DNA of 64,000 nucleotides, from positions 62,001 to 126,000 of the forward strand of contig JAQYVZ010000004.1 in assembly GCA_030145205.1 (NCBI GenBank). The letters run 5' to 3'. Both the position numbers and the translations under genes were made by a program. Origin of the DNA: Desulfuromonadales bacterium (GTDB lineage: Bacteria > Desulfobacterota > Desulfuromonadia > Desulfuromonadales > BM103). Position 1 is the stretch's first letter; each line of letters starts with the position of its first letter. Below are positions 51,116 through 61,340 of the stretch, piece by piece. The notes below the pieces were generated by a model, which ran no database searches, was not told the DNA's origin, and was given only the letters and a program-made list of their open reading frames with translations.

Positions 51116-53203
51116 ATGCAAAAAACAGATAAGCCTCAAACTTCCATTACTGTTGAGCCGGATATGTTTGCGTCTTTTACCCCCGGGCTGCAGAAGAGAG
51201 CCTTCTGGCTGGGCTTGAGTCTGATCGCTGTCGTGTCAATCGCGGCGGTTCTCTGGGTGATGTGGGGCCTGCAGGCGCGTGAGCAGCAGTTTTCCGATCA
51301 CATGGAAAAGCGTCTCGGTTTGATGGTTGCCTCTGAAGCACAGTTGATTGGAGAGCTGGCTCAGGAGACCCGGCGAGAAGCCTCCCGGGTCATCAACGCT
51401 GAACTGTTTCGTCTCTACGCGACGGAAGTTCACTTGGTCGAGGGCGACATCTCGCGCGTCGTTGCCGGGTTGCCGATCGAGGCTGACGGTGATCTGTCGC
51501 AGCTTGCTGAGCAGCTGCCGATGATGCAGAACCTGCTGACGGAATTTGTCCAGATTACCGGCTACCAGGCCGGCCGGGTGGTCAACCGGGACATGACCGT
51601 CTACTTGGCGACCGACGCAACCACGACGCCATTGCGGCCGGACCAAGGTGTGCTGATTGAGCGGGTTCTTACGACCGGGGTCGAACAGGTCGCACCCTTG
51701 CGGCACTCCGCCAATGGCCTCTTGCTGGAGACATATCTACCGATTTTTCCGCCGGAAACGAGCTCCCTCGACCAGCGCCCGGTGGCGGCGCTGTTTCTTG
51801 CCAAGGCGGTCTCCAATCGTCTGAATGAGCTGCGTGAAAGCAATGTGATGGTTGCTGAGGGCGAGCGGGTTCGCCTGGTGCAGCCGTCGTCTGACGGCTA
51901 CGAGGAGGTGGTCCCTTGGCTGCCGGGGCAGTTACGCAGCGTGAATCTTGCCGCCCAACTGGATGCGCAGGGGGAGATGCCGTTCGCCTTGCGCCGTTCG
52001 CTCGCGGCTGAGCAGAATGTTTATTCTCTGGGACAACAATCGGAGCTCGGTTGGTGGATTGTCGCCGAAGCCGATGCGTCAATCGCCCGGGCAGAACTGC
52101 GCAGCCATCAACGGTCTGTGATTAGCTTTGCCTCTCTGTTGATCCTGTTCTTCGGAGTTACTTTCGGCGCGATCTGGGCGGTTATCACCGGTGGCCAGGA
52201 GCGCAAGATTTCCAAGCATTTTGAACTGCTCGCCGATCAGCTTGACCAGCAGCGGCAGCTGCTGGACCGGATCAATAATACAATCGGCGACCATATCGTT
52301 CTGAAAGACCTGCAAGGCAAGTACCAGTATGTCAACCCGGCGTTTGCCAAGGCAGTCGGCCGGGAGACTGAAGACTTGATCGGCCAGAACAGTGAGGCGG
52401 TCTTCGGCTACGACACGGCTCGGCGCCTGGAACATTCCGACCAGCAGGTTCTGGCGACCGGGGAGCCGGTGACGTTCAATGAGATGGTCTTCCTGCAGTC
52501 TCAGTCGCATCATCTGCAGATTTCAAAAGCGCCGCTCAAAGACGCCCAGGGCAGGATGGTGGGTATCGTCTCGGTTTCACGGGATATTACGGAAATGGTC
52601 GAGGTCCAGAAGAGTCAGGAGCAGGCGACACACAAAACAGTCGAGGCCCTGGTGCGGGCGATTGAATTGACCGACCCTTACCTGGCTGGTCATGCGCGTC
52701 TGATGGGCTCTCTGGCGGTCGAGGTTGCCAAGGTCCTCAACGCAGGCGACCTAGATATCGCGACGGTGGAAACCTCGGCGAACCTTTGCCAGATCGGCAA
52801 GCTCTTTGTGGATCGGAATCTTCTGCTCAAGACGGAAGCCCTGAACGAAGCTGAGAAGAAAGAGATGGAGCGCCATGTCGAGCATGCGTCTAAAATCCTG
52901 AAGGATATCGACTTCGGCCTGCCGGTTTTCGAGGCGGTCAGCCAGATGAATGAAGGGCTGAATGGCCAAGGTTATCCGGCGGGGTTGGAAGAGGGCGAGA
53001 TCGTCTTGTCGGCGCGGATTCTCGGGGTGGTCAACAGTTTCTGTGCGATGGTGCAGCCACGGGCTTATCGCGGTGCCAGAGAGGTGGCTGAAGCCTTATC
53101 GATCCTGGTGGAAGGGGATGGGTTCTATGACCGGAAGGTGGTCGAGGCCCTTCAGGAAGTTGTCCATTCGTCGATCGGCGAAAAGCTGCTGGAGCGACGT
53201 TGA
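51116..53203 (+). CDS. Membrane PAS protein with degenerate HD-GYP domain (candidate LapD substitute)
   Basis: 695 aa from ATG 51116 (AGGAG 8 nt upstream). TM1 about 29-53, periplasmic domain about 54-330, TM2 about 333-358, PAS about 390-500 (HIVLKDLQGKYQYVNPAFAKAVG), then an HD-GYP-like domain. Its catalytic residues are gone: HDIGK is CQIGK, the HHE..DG.GYP segment is MNEGLNGQGYP, and the later VADVFDA is VVNSFCA. GYP and the overall fold pattern remain, so it may bind but not cleave c-di-GMP. The topology (periplasmic sensor between two helices, dead c-di-GMP domain inside) mirrors LapD, which holds LapG inactive. Being directly downstream of the lapG-like gene fits that role. No GGDEF-EAL LapD is in view. 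Confidence 0.85.
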   Translation: MQKTDKPQTSITVEPDMFASFTPGLQKRAFWLGLSLIAVVSIAAVLWVMWGLQAREQQFSDHMEKRLGLMVASEAQLIGELAQETRREASRVINAELFRLYATEVHLVEGDISRVVAGLPIEADGDLSQLAEQLPMMQNLLTEFVQITGYQAGRVVNRDMTVYLATDATTTPLRPDQGVLIERVLTTGVEQVAPLRHSANGLLLETYLPIFPPETSSLDQRPVAALFLAKAVSNRLNELRESNVMVAEGERVRLVQPSSDGYEEVVPWLPGQLRSVNLAAQLDAQGEMPFALRRSLAAEQNVYSLGQQSELGWWIVAEADASIARAELRSHQRSVISFASLLILFFGVTFGAIWAVITGGQERKISKHFELLADQLDQQRQLLDRINNTIGDHIVLKDLQGKYQYVNPAFAKAVGRETEDLIGQNSEAVFGYDTARRLEHSDQQVLATGEPVTFNEMVFLQSQSHHLQISKAPLKDAQGRMVGIVSVSRDITEMVEVQKSQEQATHKTVEALVRAIELTDPYLAGHARLMGSLAVEVAKVLNAGDLDIATVETSANLCQIGKLFVDRNLLLKTEALNEAEKKEMERHVEHASKILKDIDFGLPVFEAVSQMNEGLNGQGYPAGLEEGEIVLSARILGVVNSFCAMVQPRAYRGAREVAEALSILVEGDGFYDRKVVEALQEVVHSSIGEKLLERR

Positions 53204-53287
53204 TTTCAGTCATGACCTCCGGCCTTGTCTTCTCTCTGTTTCGGGCTGCGTGTTGCCTGATTGACAGATCGATAGAGAGTGACTAGG

Positions 53288-54865
53288 ATGCGAGCTGCCA
53301 TGCGAACATTCCTGTTTACAATTCTCTGCCTGTGCAGTTTGCTGAGTGCTGCCGCAGCCGCTGAAGAGCCGCTGCGGCTCGGTGTGTTGCGCGGTCCATA
53401 TCACGATGCGGCCATTGTCTTCGCCCGGGAGTTCTCCGAAACCTTGAAACGCCCGGTGATCATCAAAGCCTTTGAAGATGAAGCCACGATGTATGCTTGG
53501 CTTGATCGTTACCGTATGATTGATTTTGCCCTGTCGCCCGCTGCCGGTTCAACGCCGGGCAATTTCCATCGGCTGGGACAGATGCCGGTCGCCGATGGCA
53601 CCGTTTCAGCCGTTTTGATCGGTCATTGGGATCTGTCCAAAGAGGTTTTGCAGGGGACACGTGCGTTGCTGGCCGGTGAAGACCGGACTCCGGCGGTAGC
53701 GGCCCAGCCGACTGAGCCTGAGCATAAAAAGATTTCGCCGTCGGAACCAGTGACACCCGACCCTGCACCTCTTTCTGAAGCCGCACCCCTCCCCTCACCG
53801 GAAGTTGTCGAGCCAGCGCAAGACCCATCGAAAGAGCAGGACAGTTTGGAAGGTGTCGGCGGTCTACTCAGTCACTGGGGGTTGTCTACGGAGGAACCGC
53901 AGGGGGAAGAGACCCTGCCGGCCGATGAAGATCCGATGCCGGAGACAGAGGCTCTTGCTTCCAATCTGGAGAGCGAAGTGGCTGCGACCACGGACACGCC
54001 TGTCTCCGCCCTCACGGGAGCACCGTCTCCCACGCCGGAAGATCAGACCAGTCTTGGAAGTGTCAGCGACCTGCTCAGCCACTGGGGCCTGTCTGCCGAG
54101 AAACCGCAAGAAAGCGAGACCCTGCCGGTTGATGAAGCTCAGATGCCTGAGCCAGCGACGCTTGCATCCGAACCGGAGAGTGAAGAGATTGTAGCTACGG
54201 CAAAACCTGCCGCGGTTGCCACTGCGCCCTCTCCAGATGCGGCCGAAACCGCACAGGGCGGACCGGCGGGACAGAGTAACTGGGGCGGCATCACTGATCT
54301 GCTCAATCACTGGGGTTTGGCTGCGGAAAAACCGCAGGAGCAAGCTGCCGCTGACCAACCCGACCTGGTTGGAACGGTTGTTATGAACGAACCGCAGCCC
54401 CAGGCTGTTGGTGGCGCGGCTTCGATTGTTGAACCGTCGGGACCCCTGGTCATGCACCTGATTCCGTTGATGCGCGTCATGATTCCGGAGCGGGTGGAGA
54501 ACCGGCTGCTGGAGGAATTCGGTCGATTGCTACAACAGCAGGAGCAGCCGGATGAACTGCAGTTTGTTGAGGTCGCCAAGCCGTTCAGCCAGATTGAGCC
54601 CGCTTGGCTGAAAAGCCGGCATTCCCTGACCGGTGAGGTCTTCGGTTATATGGAAGACCCCGGGACTTTCGCTACCCGTTTGCGAGTTCGAGGTCGACTC
54701 TACTATCGCCCGCCGGAGGAGGCAGGTTCCCCTTGGCAGGAAGAAGCGTTGGTCAAGGTCTCTTTCGACCCGGACAAGTCCTCTCTGGAAGAGGCACAGG
54801 ACCAATTGGCAGACGCCTTGGCTGCGGCCCTGCTTGAAGTTTTTCTGGAAGAATCTTCCCTGTAA
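53288..54865 (+). CDS. Exported protein with four 'HWGL' repeats, unknown function
   Basis: About 525 aa from ATG 53288 (another ATG at 53300). Signal peptide MRTFLFTILCLCSLLSAAAAA. Residues 27-115 look like one lobe of a PhnD-type binding protein (LRLGVLRGPYHDAAIVFAREF). Then comes a Pro/Glu/Ala-rich part with three clear repeats: GGLLSHWGLSTEEPQGEETLPADED, SDLLSHWGLSAEKPQESETLPVDEA and TDLLNHWGLAAEKPQE. A fourth, LIGHWDLSKEVLQGTRALLAGED, overlaps the end of the first domain, suggesting the repeats arose from it. The C-terminal 130 residues (MHLIPLMRVMIPERVENRLLEEF) are a separate unrecognised domain. 84 nt after the HD-GYP gene, same strand, so probably in the secretion operon. Confidence 0.7.
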   Translation: MRAAMRTFLFTILCLCSLLSAAAAAEEPLRLGVLRGPYHDAAIVFAREFSETLKRPVIIKAFEDEATMYAWLDRYRMIDFALSPAAGSTPGNFHRLGQMPVADGTVSAVLIGHWDLSKEVLQGTRALLAGEDRTPAVAAQPTEPEHKKISPSEPVTPDPAPLSEAAPLPSPEVVEPAQDPSKEQDSLEGVGGLLSHWGLSTEEPQGEETLPADEDPMPETEALASNLESEVAATTDTPVSALTGAPSPTPEDQTSLGSVSDLLSHWGLSAEKPQESETLPVDEAQMPEPATLASEPESEEIVATAKPAAVATAPSPDAAETAQGGPAGQSNWGGITDLLNHWGLAAEKPQEQAAADQPDLVGTVVMNEPQPQAVGGAASIVEPSGPLVMHLIPLMRVMIPERVENRLLEEFGRLLQQQEQPDELQFVEVAKPFSQIEPAWLKSRHSLTGEVFGYMEDPGTFATRLRVRGRLYYRPPEEAGSPWQEEALVKVSFDPDKSSLEEAQDQLADALAAALLEVFLEESSL

Positions 54866-54929
54866 AGGCGCAAGCCTTTTCCCTTTGTCGGTTTTCCTCA
54901 AAAGAACTTTAAAAAAAAGACTGAAACCC

Positions 54930-54957
54930 TTGACAAACTTGGCGGGCTGATTATATT
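54930..54957 (+). promoter_or_regulatory. groES: Sigma-70 promoter of groES-groEL
   Basis: TTGACA (54930-54935, perfect), 16-nt spacer, TATATT (54952-54957), with the start point at about 54964, just before the CIRCE operator. Confidence 0.85.
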
Positions 54958-54968
54958 TAGGCCTGCCT

Positions 54969-54995
54969 TTAGCACTCCTGTTATGAGAGTGCTAA
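54969..54995. promoter_or_regulatory. CIRCE operator (HrcA binding site)
   Basis: TTAGCACTC-N9-GAGTGCTAA, a perfect match to the CIRCE consensus, placed over the early transcribed region of groES. HrcA should repress groE without stress. Confidence 0.97.
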
Positions 54996-55120
54996 GTGTG
55001 CAGCGTGCTCTGAGCCTGTTCGGAGAAGGCTTCGGGTCACGCTGTCGTTTTTCAGTCTGTTAACCAGACACGGTTTACATAACCTCAACACTTAGTTTTG
55101 AAGGAAAGGAGAATTGCAAA

Positions 55121-55408
55121 ATGAACATCAGACCTTTGTATGATCGGATCATCGTGGAGCGCCTCGAAGAGGAAACCATGACCGCCGCCGGGATCATCAT
55201 CCCCGATTCCGCCAAGGAAAAGCCCCAGGAGGGCCAGGTCGTTGCTGCTGGTAACGGCAAAGTTGGTGAGGACGGCAAGCTCCGGCCGCTCGACGTCAAG
55301 GTGGGTGACAAGGTGTTGTTCGGCAAGTATGCCGGTACCGAAGTCAAACTGGACGGCAAAGAATACCTGATGATGCGTGAGGACGACGTCCTCGGCGTCG
55401 TCGAATAA
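55121..55408 (+). CDS. groES: Co-chaperonin GroES
   Basis: 95 aa. Heptameric lid of the GroEL folding chamber. [46 protein letters not shown] and the mobile loop are standard, as is the C-terminal [15 protein letters not shown]. Ribosome site AAGGAAAGGAG upstream. Behind the CIRCE promoter; 31 nt before groEL. Confidence 0.98.
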   Translation: MNIRPLYDRIIVERLEEETMTAAGIIIPDSAKEKPQEGQVVAAGNGKVGEDGKLRPLDVKVGDKVLFGKYAGTEVKLDGKEYLMMREDDVLGVVE

Positions 55409-55433
55409 TTCAGAGTATAAACCAGGAGGATAA

Positions 55434-57092
<1,659 letters not shown>

Positions 57093-57118
57093 CCCATCGT
57101 CTGCCATTTGCAGTCGTT

Positions 57119-57154
57119 AAAAAGGCCCGCCGGTTTTCCGGTGGGCCTTTTTTT
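57119..57154 (+). terminator. groESL terminator
   Basis: AAAAAGGCCC...CCGG-TTTT-CCGG...GGGCCTTT stem followed by a long T-run to 57154, 27 nt after the groEL stop. Confidence 0.92.
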
Positions 57155-57168
57155 GTTCGGCCCTTAAG

Positions 57169-57197
57169 AAAAAAAGCGACTCCATTGGGAGTCGCTT
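57169..57197 (-). terminator. Terminator of the 59-aa gene
   Basis: AAGCGACTCC (57174-57183) pairs perfectly with GGAGTCGCTT (57188-57197); read on the minus strand it runs into seven T residues. Confidence 0.88.
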
Positions 57198-57261
57198 GGG
57201 TGCAATTAAATTGGAACAATGTCAATCGGAAGATGCATGCGGATGATCGTCAATCAGTCGT

Positions 57262-57441
57262 TCAGACCTCTTTGCATTCGTTGTACCCCCAGTTTTCAAT
57301 GCGGTCTTCAACTTGAACGGTAAGATTTTGGCCCTCGTAGGCAATGACGGTACCCTCGGTGTCGTTGGCCAGTTTTTTGACCTTGCGGATGCTCCCATGG
57401 GAGACAGCCTGGCACACATTGATCAGCTCTTCGTTGGTCAT
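57262..57441 (-). CDS. Conserved-looking 59-aa protein, unknown function
   Basis: Minus-strand ORF from ATG 57439-57441 with an AAGGAGG ribosome site and its own terminator (57169-57197). The sequence MTNEELINVCQAVSHGSIRK, then KLANDTEGTVIAYEGQNLTVQVEDRIENWGYNECKEV, has an N-terminal helix and a beta-rich second half (EGTVIAY, NLTVQVE), reminiscent of a small SH3/KOW-like barrel, with two Cys. I do not recognise a family. The ribosome site, codon pattern and terminator make it a real gene. Confidence 0.75.
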   Translation of the reverse strand: MTNEELINVCQAVSHGSIRKVKKLANDTEGTVIAYEGQNLTVQVEDRIENWGYNECKEV

Positions 57442-57462
57442 TGTTCCTTAATCCTCCTTGGG

Positions 57463-57598
57463 TTGAGTGTGGAAATCTTTCCTCCTATATACGGGATTTA
57501 ATAATTTTTTAAAGCTTGAATTTTTTTTTTGTTTGTTGTTTTATTAAAAGTTCCTTATTCGACCCCCCGCTTGAGCGCAAGTGGGGGGCTTTGTTTTC
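57463..57598 (+). ncRNA. Possible ~100-nt small RNA
   Basis: Plus strand: TTGAGT (57463-57468), 17-nt spacer, TATATA (57486-57491), then an AT-rich stretch and a strong hairpin, CCCCCCGCTTG (57563-57573) with CAAGTGGGGGG (57578-57588), followed by TTTGTTTT. No ORF lies between. The -10 could equally serve the minus-strand 59-aa gene. The rest of 57599-57851 shows nothing I can support. Confidence 0.3.
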
Positions 57599-57851
57599 TG
57601 AGGCGGTGACGTTATTCTTGGGTCGCGAAGGGAGCTTGTTTGCTATTCCTATTGACTACAAGCAACTGGCTTCTGTCTTGTGACATTGACATAAAAGCTT
57701 TGCAGACAATTTTGTTCTGAAGGCGCAATTCTTGATAGCTACGACGCTTTAGTGATTGCGAAGGGCGCCAACGAAAAATTAATTGCTCGACCTGCTTCGG
57801 ACTGTGCATAACCACAGTGTTCTGCTCTGTGGTTTGTGCTATCGTTCTCTT

Positions 57852-59210
57852 ATGAGATTGGCACTGAAACACCAGATTATTCTTGCCCCCGCTGTGGTCC
57901 TGCTGCTGATGAGCCTGTTGCTCGCCTTTCTGCAATACAGCTATTGGGATCTGTCTGTTGCCCGGCAACAGGAGCAGGCACTGAAGGCTTCGTTCCTGGC
58001 TTTGGCCGAAGTGGACATGGCTGCCCAGCGCATGATCCTGGTCAGCAACCTGCTGGCTCAGGAGCGCACGCCAGACCCGCGCAAGCTGGAGCATTTCGAA
58101 GAGCTCTATCTGCACATGGCCAAATCCTTGGTGAGATTAAGGGACTCAGACCACTTTGAGGCTGGCGCCCTGGATCATATCATTGATATCCAGTCCGAAC
58201 TCAACCCGCGGCGCGGCTTTCGGCTCGAGCAGCTTGAGCCGATTATGAAGCAACTGCGGCCTCATTTGACCACGCTTCTGGAAGAGTTGAATCGTCAGCG
58301 GCAAGAATTTGTCGATCTGCACCAGGAAGATATTGATGAACTGGTCGAGCGTACCGGTTATGTATCGATCATCGGATTGGGCAGTGCCATCCTGATCGGC
58401 ATTCTGCTTTCGATGGCCTTTGCCAGACATATTTTGCGACGGATTCAGATTCTGTCGGAAAGCGCCGAACGCGTGACCCGCGGGGACTTTTCTCCGCCAC
58501 CTGCACCGGACAAGGTTCGTGACGAGCTGGACGGCTTGGCGGTGTCAATCAACCACATGACAGACCAGTTGATCGGCGTGGTCGCTTCGGAGAAGTTGAT
58601 CGAAGGTGCTGAAGAAGAACGCCGGCGGATCGCCATGGACCTGCACGACCAGACCCTGGCCGACCTGGCTTCGGTGCAGCGCGGTCTGGAACAGTTGCCT
58701 GGGGATGATGCCAAGCGTATTGAAGCGGACTTGCAGCGTGCCATTGCCAACCTGCGAGTGGTGATGGATGATCTGCATCCGCAAACGCTCGACATCCTTG
58801 GCCTGGGTGCAGCGATTGAATCCCAGCTGGAAAAAACCTGCAGCCGCGACGGTGCCCCGGAATATTTCTGGCTGGCCGATGAAGATGTCGCGGCGTTGCC
58901 ACTGTCCCGTTCCGTCCAAGTCAGTCTGTACCGGATTGCGGTCGAGGCGATCCAGAACGTGTTGCGTCATTCTGGTGCGACCCGGTTTGAAGTGGCTCTG
59001 GCGCGTCGCGGTTGGGAACTGCTGTTGTCGGTCGAAGACAACGGTTCCGGTTTCAACCATACGGATGCCCTGTCCGGGGATCGGGGTGGGCGTGGTTTGC
59101 ACAACATCACCGAACGGTCCCGGGCGATCGGGGCTCAAGTGGCCTGGCGTCCTTCGCGGTTTTCCAGCGGCACACGCTTTGAGCTGATCCTCCCGCTTGA
59201 CGACGAATAA
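57852..59210 (+). CDS. NarX/DegS-type sensor histidine kinase
   Basis: 452 aa from ATG 57852; no clear ribosome site, and an extended in-frame TTG start is unlikely. TM1 MRLALKHQIILAPAVVLLLMSLLLAF, periplasmic helical sensor (about 35-175, four-helix-like), TM2 YVSIIGLGSAILIGILLSMAFA, HAMP, HisKA_3 with the phospho-His in ERRRIAMDLHDQTLADLASVQRGL, and HATPase_c with VEDNGSGF and GGRGLHNITERSRAIGA. Pairs with the response regulator 12 nt downstream. Confidence 0.92.
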   Translation: MRLALKHQIILAPAVVLLLMSLLLAFLQYSYWDLSVARQQEQALKASFLALAEVDMAAQRMILVSNLLAQERTPDPRKLEHFEELYLHMAKSLVRLRDSDHFEAGALDHIIDIQSELNPRRGFRLEQLEPIMKQLRPHLTTLLEELNRQRQEFVDLHQEDIDELVERTGYVSIIGLGSAILIGILLSMAFARHILRRIQILSESAERVTRGDFSPPPAPDKVRDELDGLAVSINHMTDQLIGVVASEKLIEGAEEERRRIAMDLHDQTLADLASVQRGLEQLPGDDAKRIEADLQRAIANLRVVMDDLHPQTLDILGLGAAIESQLEKTCSRDGAPEYFWLADEDVAALPLSRSVQVSLYRIAVEAIQNVLRHSGATRFEVALARRGWELLLSVEDNGSGFNHTDALSGDRGGRGLHNITERSRAIGAQVAWRPSRFSSGTRFELILPLDDE

Positions 59211-59222
59211 AGAAGGTAAGGC

Positions 59223-59969
59223 ATGGACGTCTATCAACTGGTAATTGCCGAAGACAACCCGAAAGATTTCGAATTCCTCAAGCAGACGGTGGCGGATTGG
59301 TGCGAGTCCTGCCAGGTGGTTCACGCGAGCAACGGTCGCGAAGCACTGGCCGCGGCCCGTGAGCTGGAGACCCCCCTGGTGATCAGCGACATCCAGATGC
59401 CGGAGATGAACGGTGTTGATTTCGCCCGGGCGCTCTGGGAAACCAAGCCGTATGCCCGGATCGTGTTCTGGAGCCAATTCAAAGACGAAATGTATATCCG
59501 GACCCTGGCCCGGATCGTGCCGCCGGAGACGGTGTACGGTTATCTGTTGAAATCGAACGCCCGTGAAACCATATCCACTGCGATCCACACGGTGCTTTTC
59601 GATGAGCAGTGCTGGATCGATCCCGAGGTACGGAAAGTTCAGGGGCGCACCGGCCATAGCCAGACCGCCTTATCCGACATTGAATATGAGGCGCTGCTCG
59701 ATATTTCCATGGGGTTGACTGACAACCTGATTGCCCAGCGGCGTTACCTGTCGCGTCGGGGTGTGCAGAGCCGGCTCAACTCCCTCTACGGTAAGCTCAG
59801 TATTGACCAGGACCAGTTCCAGACGGACAAGGTCGGCGAGGCATTCAATCTGCGCAACCGGGCTGTGGCGGTCGCTCTGCATCGTGGGTTGATCAATGCG
59901 TTTGAGCTTGAGAATGAAGAGAAAGAGCTGCAGTCCTGGTTGAAGCGGTTCCGGGCCGGGCGGGCCTGA
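59223..59969 (+). CDS. Response regulator with atypical C-terminal DNA-binding region
   Basis: 248 aa. Receiver (1-125): IAEDNP acidic pair, phospho-Asp in LVISDIQMPEMNGVDF, Ser in FWSQFK, Lys in YLLKSNA. The C-terminus (LSDIEYEALLDISMGLTDNLIAQRRYLSRRGVQSRLNSLYGKLSI) follows the LuxR HTH outline but is clearly diverged (GLTDNLIAQRRYLS instead of GLSNKEIA), so DNA recognition may be unusual. 12 nt after its kinase, ribosome site AAGAAGG. Confidence 0.88.
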   Translation: MDVYQLVIAEDNPKDFEFLKQTVADWCESCQVVHASNGREALAAARELETPLVISDIQMPEMNGVDFARALWETKPYARIVFWSQFKDEMYIRTLARIVPPETVYGYLLKSNARETISTAIHTVLFDEQCWIDPEVRKVQGRTGHSQTALSDIEYEALLDISMGLTDNLIAQRRYLSRRGVQSRLNSLYGKLSIDQDQFQTDKVGEAFNLRNRAVAVALHRGLINAFELENEEKELQSWLKRFRAGRA

Positions 59970-60440
59970 CCTGCCTCGTTTCCTTGCTTGTCATCCCTGT
60001 CACATTTCATGCTCGATTTTCTCAGGTTTCTACCCGGGGTTTCGCCCCCGGACGCCGCCATCCTTTTGTTGCTCGCCCAAGTAAAGGATGCAAAAGAAGG
60101 GCGCCCGATCTCCTTGCCCGCCATACGGCGGGTTCCCTCCACCGAAAAAATGAACGCTGGCAGGGCAAAAACTCGGCTATCGCCTCAGACAGTTTGCCCT
60201 GCTTCTCGTCATTAATCCTTTCGGCTCCGGCGGCGTCACACAGGGATGGAAAATCATTAATTAGTCGGGGACAGCCCCCTCACAGCTCTCTCTCAGAATT
60301 TAACTCCCTCTCCCCTGGCGGACCCACAGGGCCTAAAGGAGAGGGTTGAGGTGAGGGGGAACTCTGTCGACTTCTCCCTTGTTGCCCGGTTAAAATCATG
60401 CTAAGAACTGGTCATACCAAATGACAAGTGGGGAAAAGGC
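59970..60440. other. Repeat-bearing intergenic region
   Basis: About 470 nt without a supported gene. Contains GC-rich repetitive-looking sequence around 60040-60230 and a CCCTCTCCC (60306-60314) / GGAGAGGG (60338-60345) copy of the palindromic repeat, with GAGGTGAGGGG behind it, as at 4914-4956 in reverse. Short plus-strand ORFs here have no ribosome sites and look spurious. Confidence 0.5.
60409..60419. promoter_or_regulatory. GntR/FCD-type operator upstream of the regulator gene
   Basis: TGGTCATACCA, the TGGT-N3-ACCA pattern bound by PdhR/LldR-class FCD regulators, 22 nt before the start codon; fits autoregulation. Confidence 0.6.
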
Positions 60441-61160
60441 ATGACCATTGTATTTGAGCCGATCCGGCCGAAAAAACTTTCTGAAGAAATTGTTGAGCAG
60501 ATCAAGGGGCTGATTGCCGGCGGAGATCTGAAACCGGGTGACAGGATTCCCTCCGAACGTGAGTTGGCGGCTATGCTGGGAGTGAGCCGCCCATCGGTGC
60601 GTGAGGCGATTATGGTGCTGGATGCCCTGGGTTTTCTCGAGGCGCGCCAGGGTGGTGGGACCTACGTTCGATCGCTTACGGATAGCGGTATTGCCGAGCC
60701 TCTGGCCAGTCTAGTTGAAAAGAAAGATCCAGTCATGCTGCGCTCCCTGGTCGAAGTTCGGATGGGGCTGGAGAGCTGGTCGGCCTACCTAGCTGCGCAA
60801 CGGGCCGAGCCGGCAGAGATTGACGAGATGCGTCGTCTCTATACCATTATGGAGAAGCAGGCGTCTCGTGGCGGTTGGGATTCGGAGATCGATGCACAGT
60901 TCCATTACGTCATTACCGCAGCCAGCCACAACAGCCTGCAAATGCACCTGCTCGACTCAATCCACAGCTTGTTCCATACCACCATTCAGGTCGCACTGAC
61001 AGAGTTCTATCAACAAGAAGGGTATCTCGAGAAGCTGCTGTCGCATCACCGGGACATCCTGGAGGCGATTGCCACTCGTGAGCCGGAGCGCGCCAGACAG
61101 AAGATGATGGAGCACTTGACCATGGTGGAAGAGAAGATGGCGCAGTTGCTGACGACCTGA
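60441..61160 (+). CDS. GntR-family regulator, FCD subfamily
   Basis: 239 aa. Winged HTH: LSEEIVEQIKGLIAGGDLKPGDRIPSERELAAMLGVSRPSVREAIMVLDALGFLEARQGGGTYV. C-terminal FCD all-helical ligand domain with metal-site residues such as the Asp/His in DAQFHYVITAASHN and HHRDILEAI. Such proteins sense carboxylates (lactate, pyruvate, glycolate and the like). No target metabolic genes are adjacent in the window, so the effector cannot be named. Its own upstream region holds a TGGT-N3-ACCA operator. Confidence 0.92.
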   Translation: MTIVFEPIRPKKLSEEIVEQIKGLIAGGDLKPGDRIPSERELAAMLGVSRPSVREAIMVLDALGFLEARQGGGTYVRSLTDSGIAEPLASLVEKKDPVMLRSLVEVRMGLESWSAYLAAQRAEPAEIDEMRRLYTIMEKQASRGGWDSEIDAQFHYVITAASHNSLQMHLLDSIHSLFHTTIQVALTEFYQQEGYLEKLLSHHRDILEAIATREPERARQKMMEHLTMVEEKMAQLLTT

Positions 61161-61244
61161 GGGCGTGGATGTGTTTATTGTAAAGTAGGGCCGCAGTCGG
61201 GAGAGAGTTGTTTTCCAGCTGTCTGATTCTCTGGGTAAGAATTT

Positions 61245-61272
61245 TTGAGTTCTTCGCGGGTTTTGCTATGCT
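61245..61272 (+). promoter_or_regulatory. Sigma-70 promoter of the fecR-ompA-CHASE2 cluster
   Basis: TTGAGT (61245-61250), 16-nt spacer, TATGCT (61267-61272), about 70 nt upstream of the FecR-like ATG. Confidence 0.55.
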
Positions 61273-61340
61273 TAAGGTCTGAAACGGATGTTCTGTACCT
61301 GTTTGGTTGTTTCTGAAAAATGCTTTCAGGGGGCTATTCC

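Noticed and set aside
53031-53264. Short ORFs at the end of the HD-GYP gene
   Set aside because: No ribosome site, overlap the real frame, composition of a shadow frame.
59988-60349. Plus-strand ORFs in the intergenic region before the GntR gene
   Set aside because: Overlapping frames in repeat-like DNA without ribosome sites; translations show no domain.
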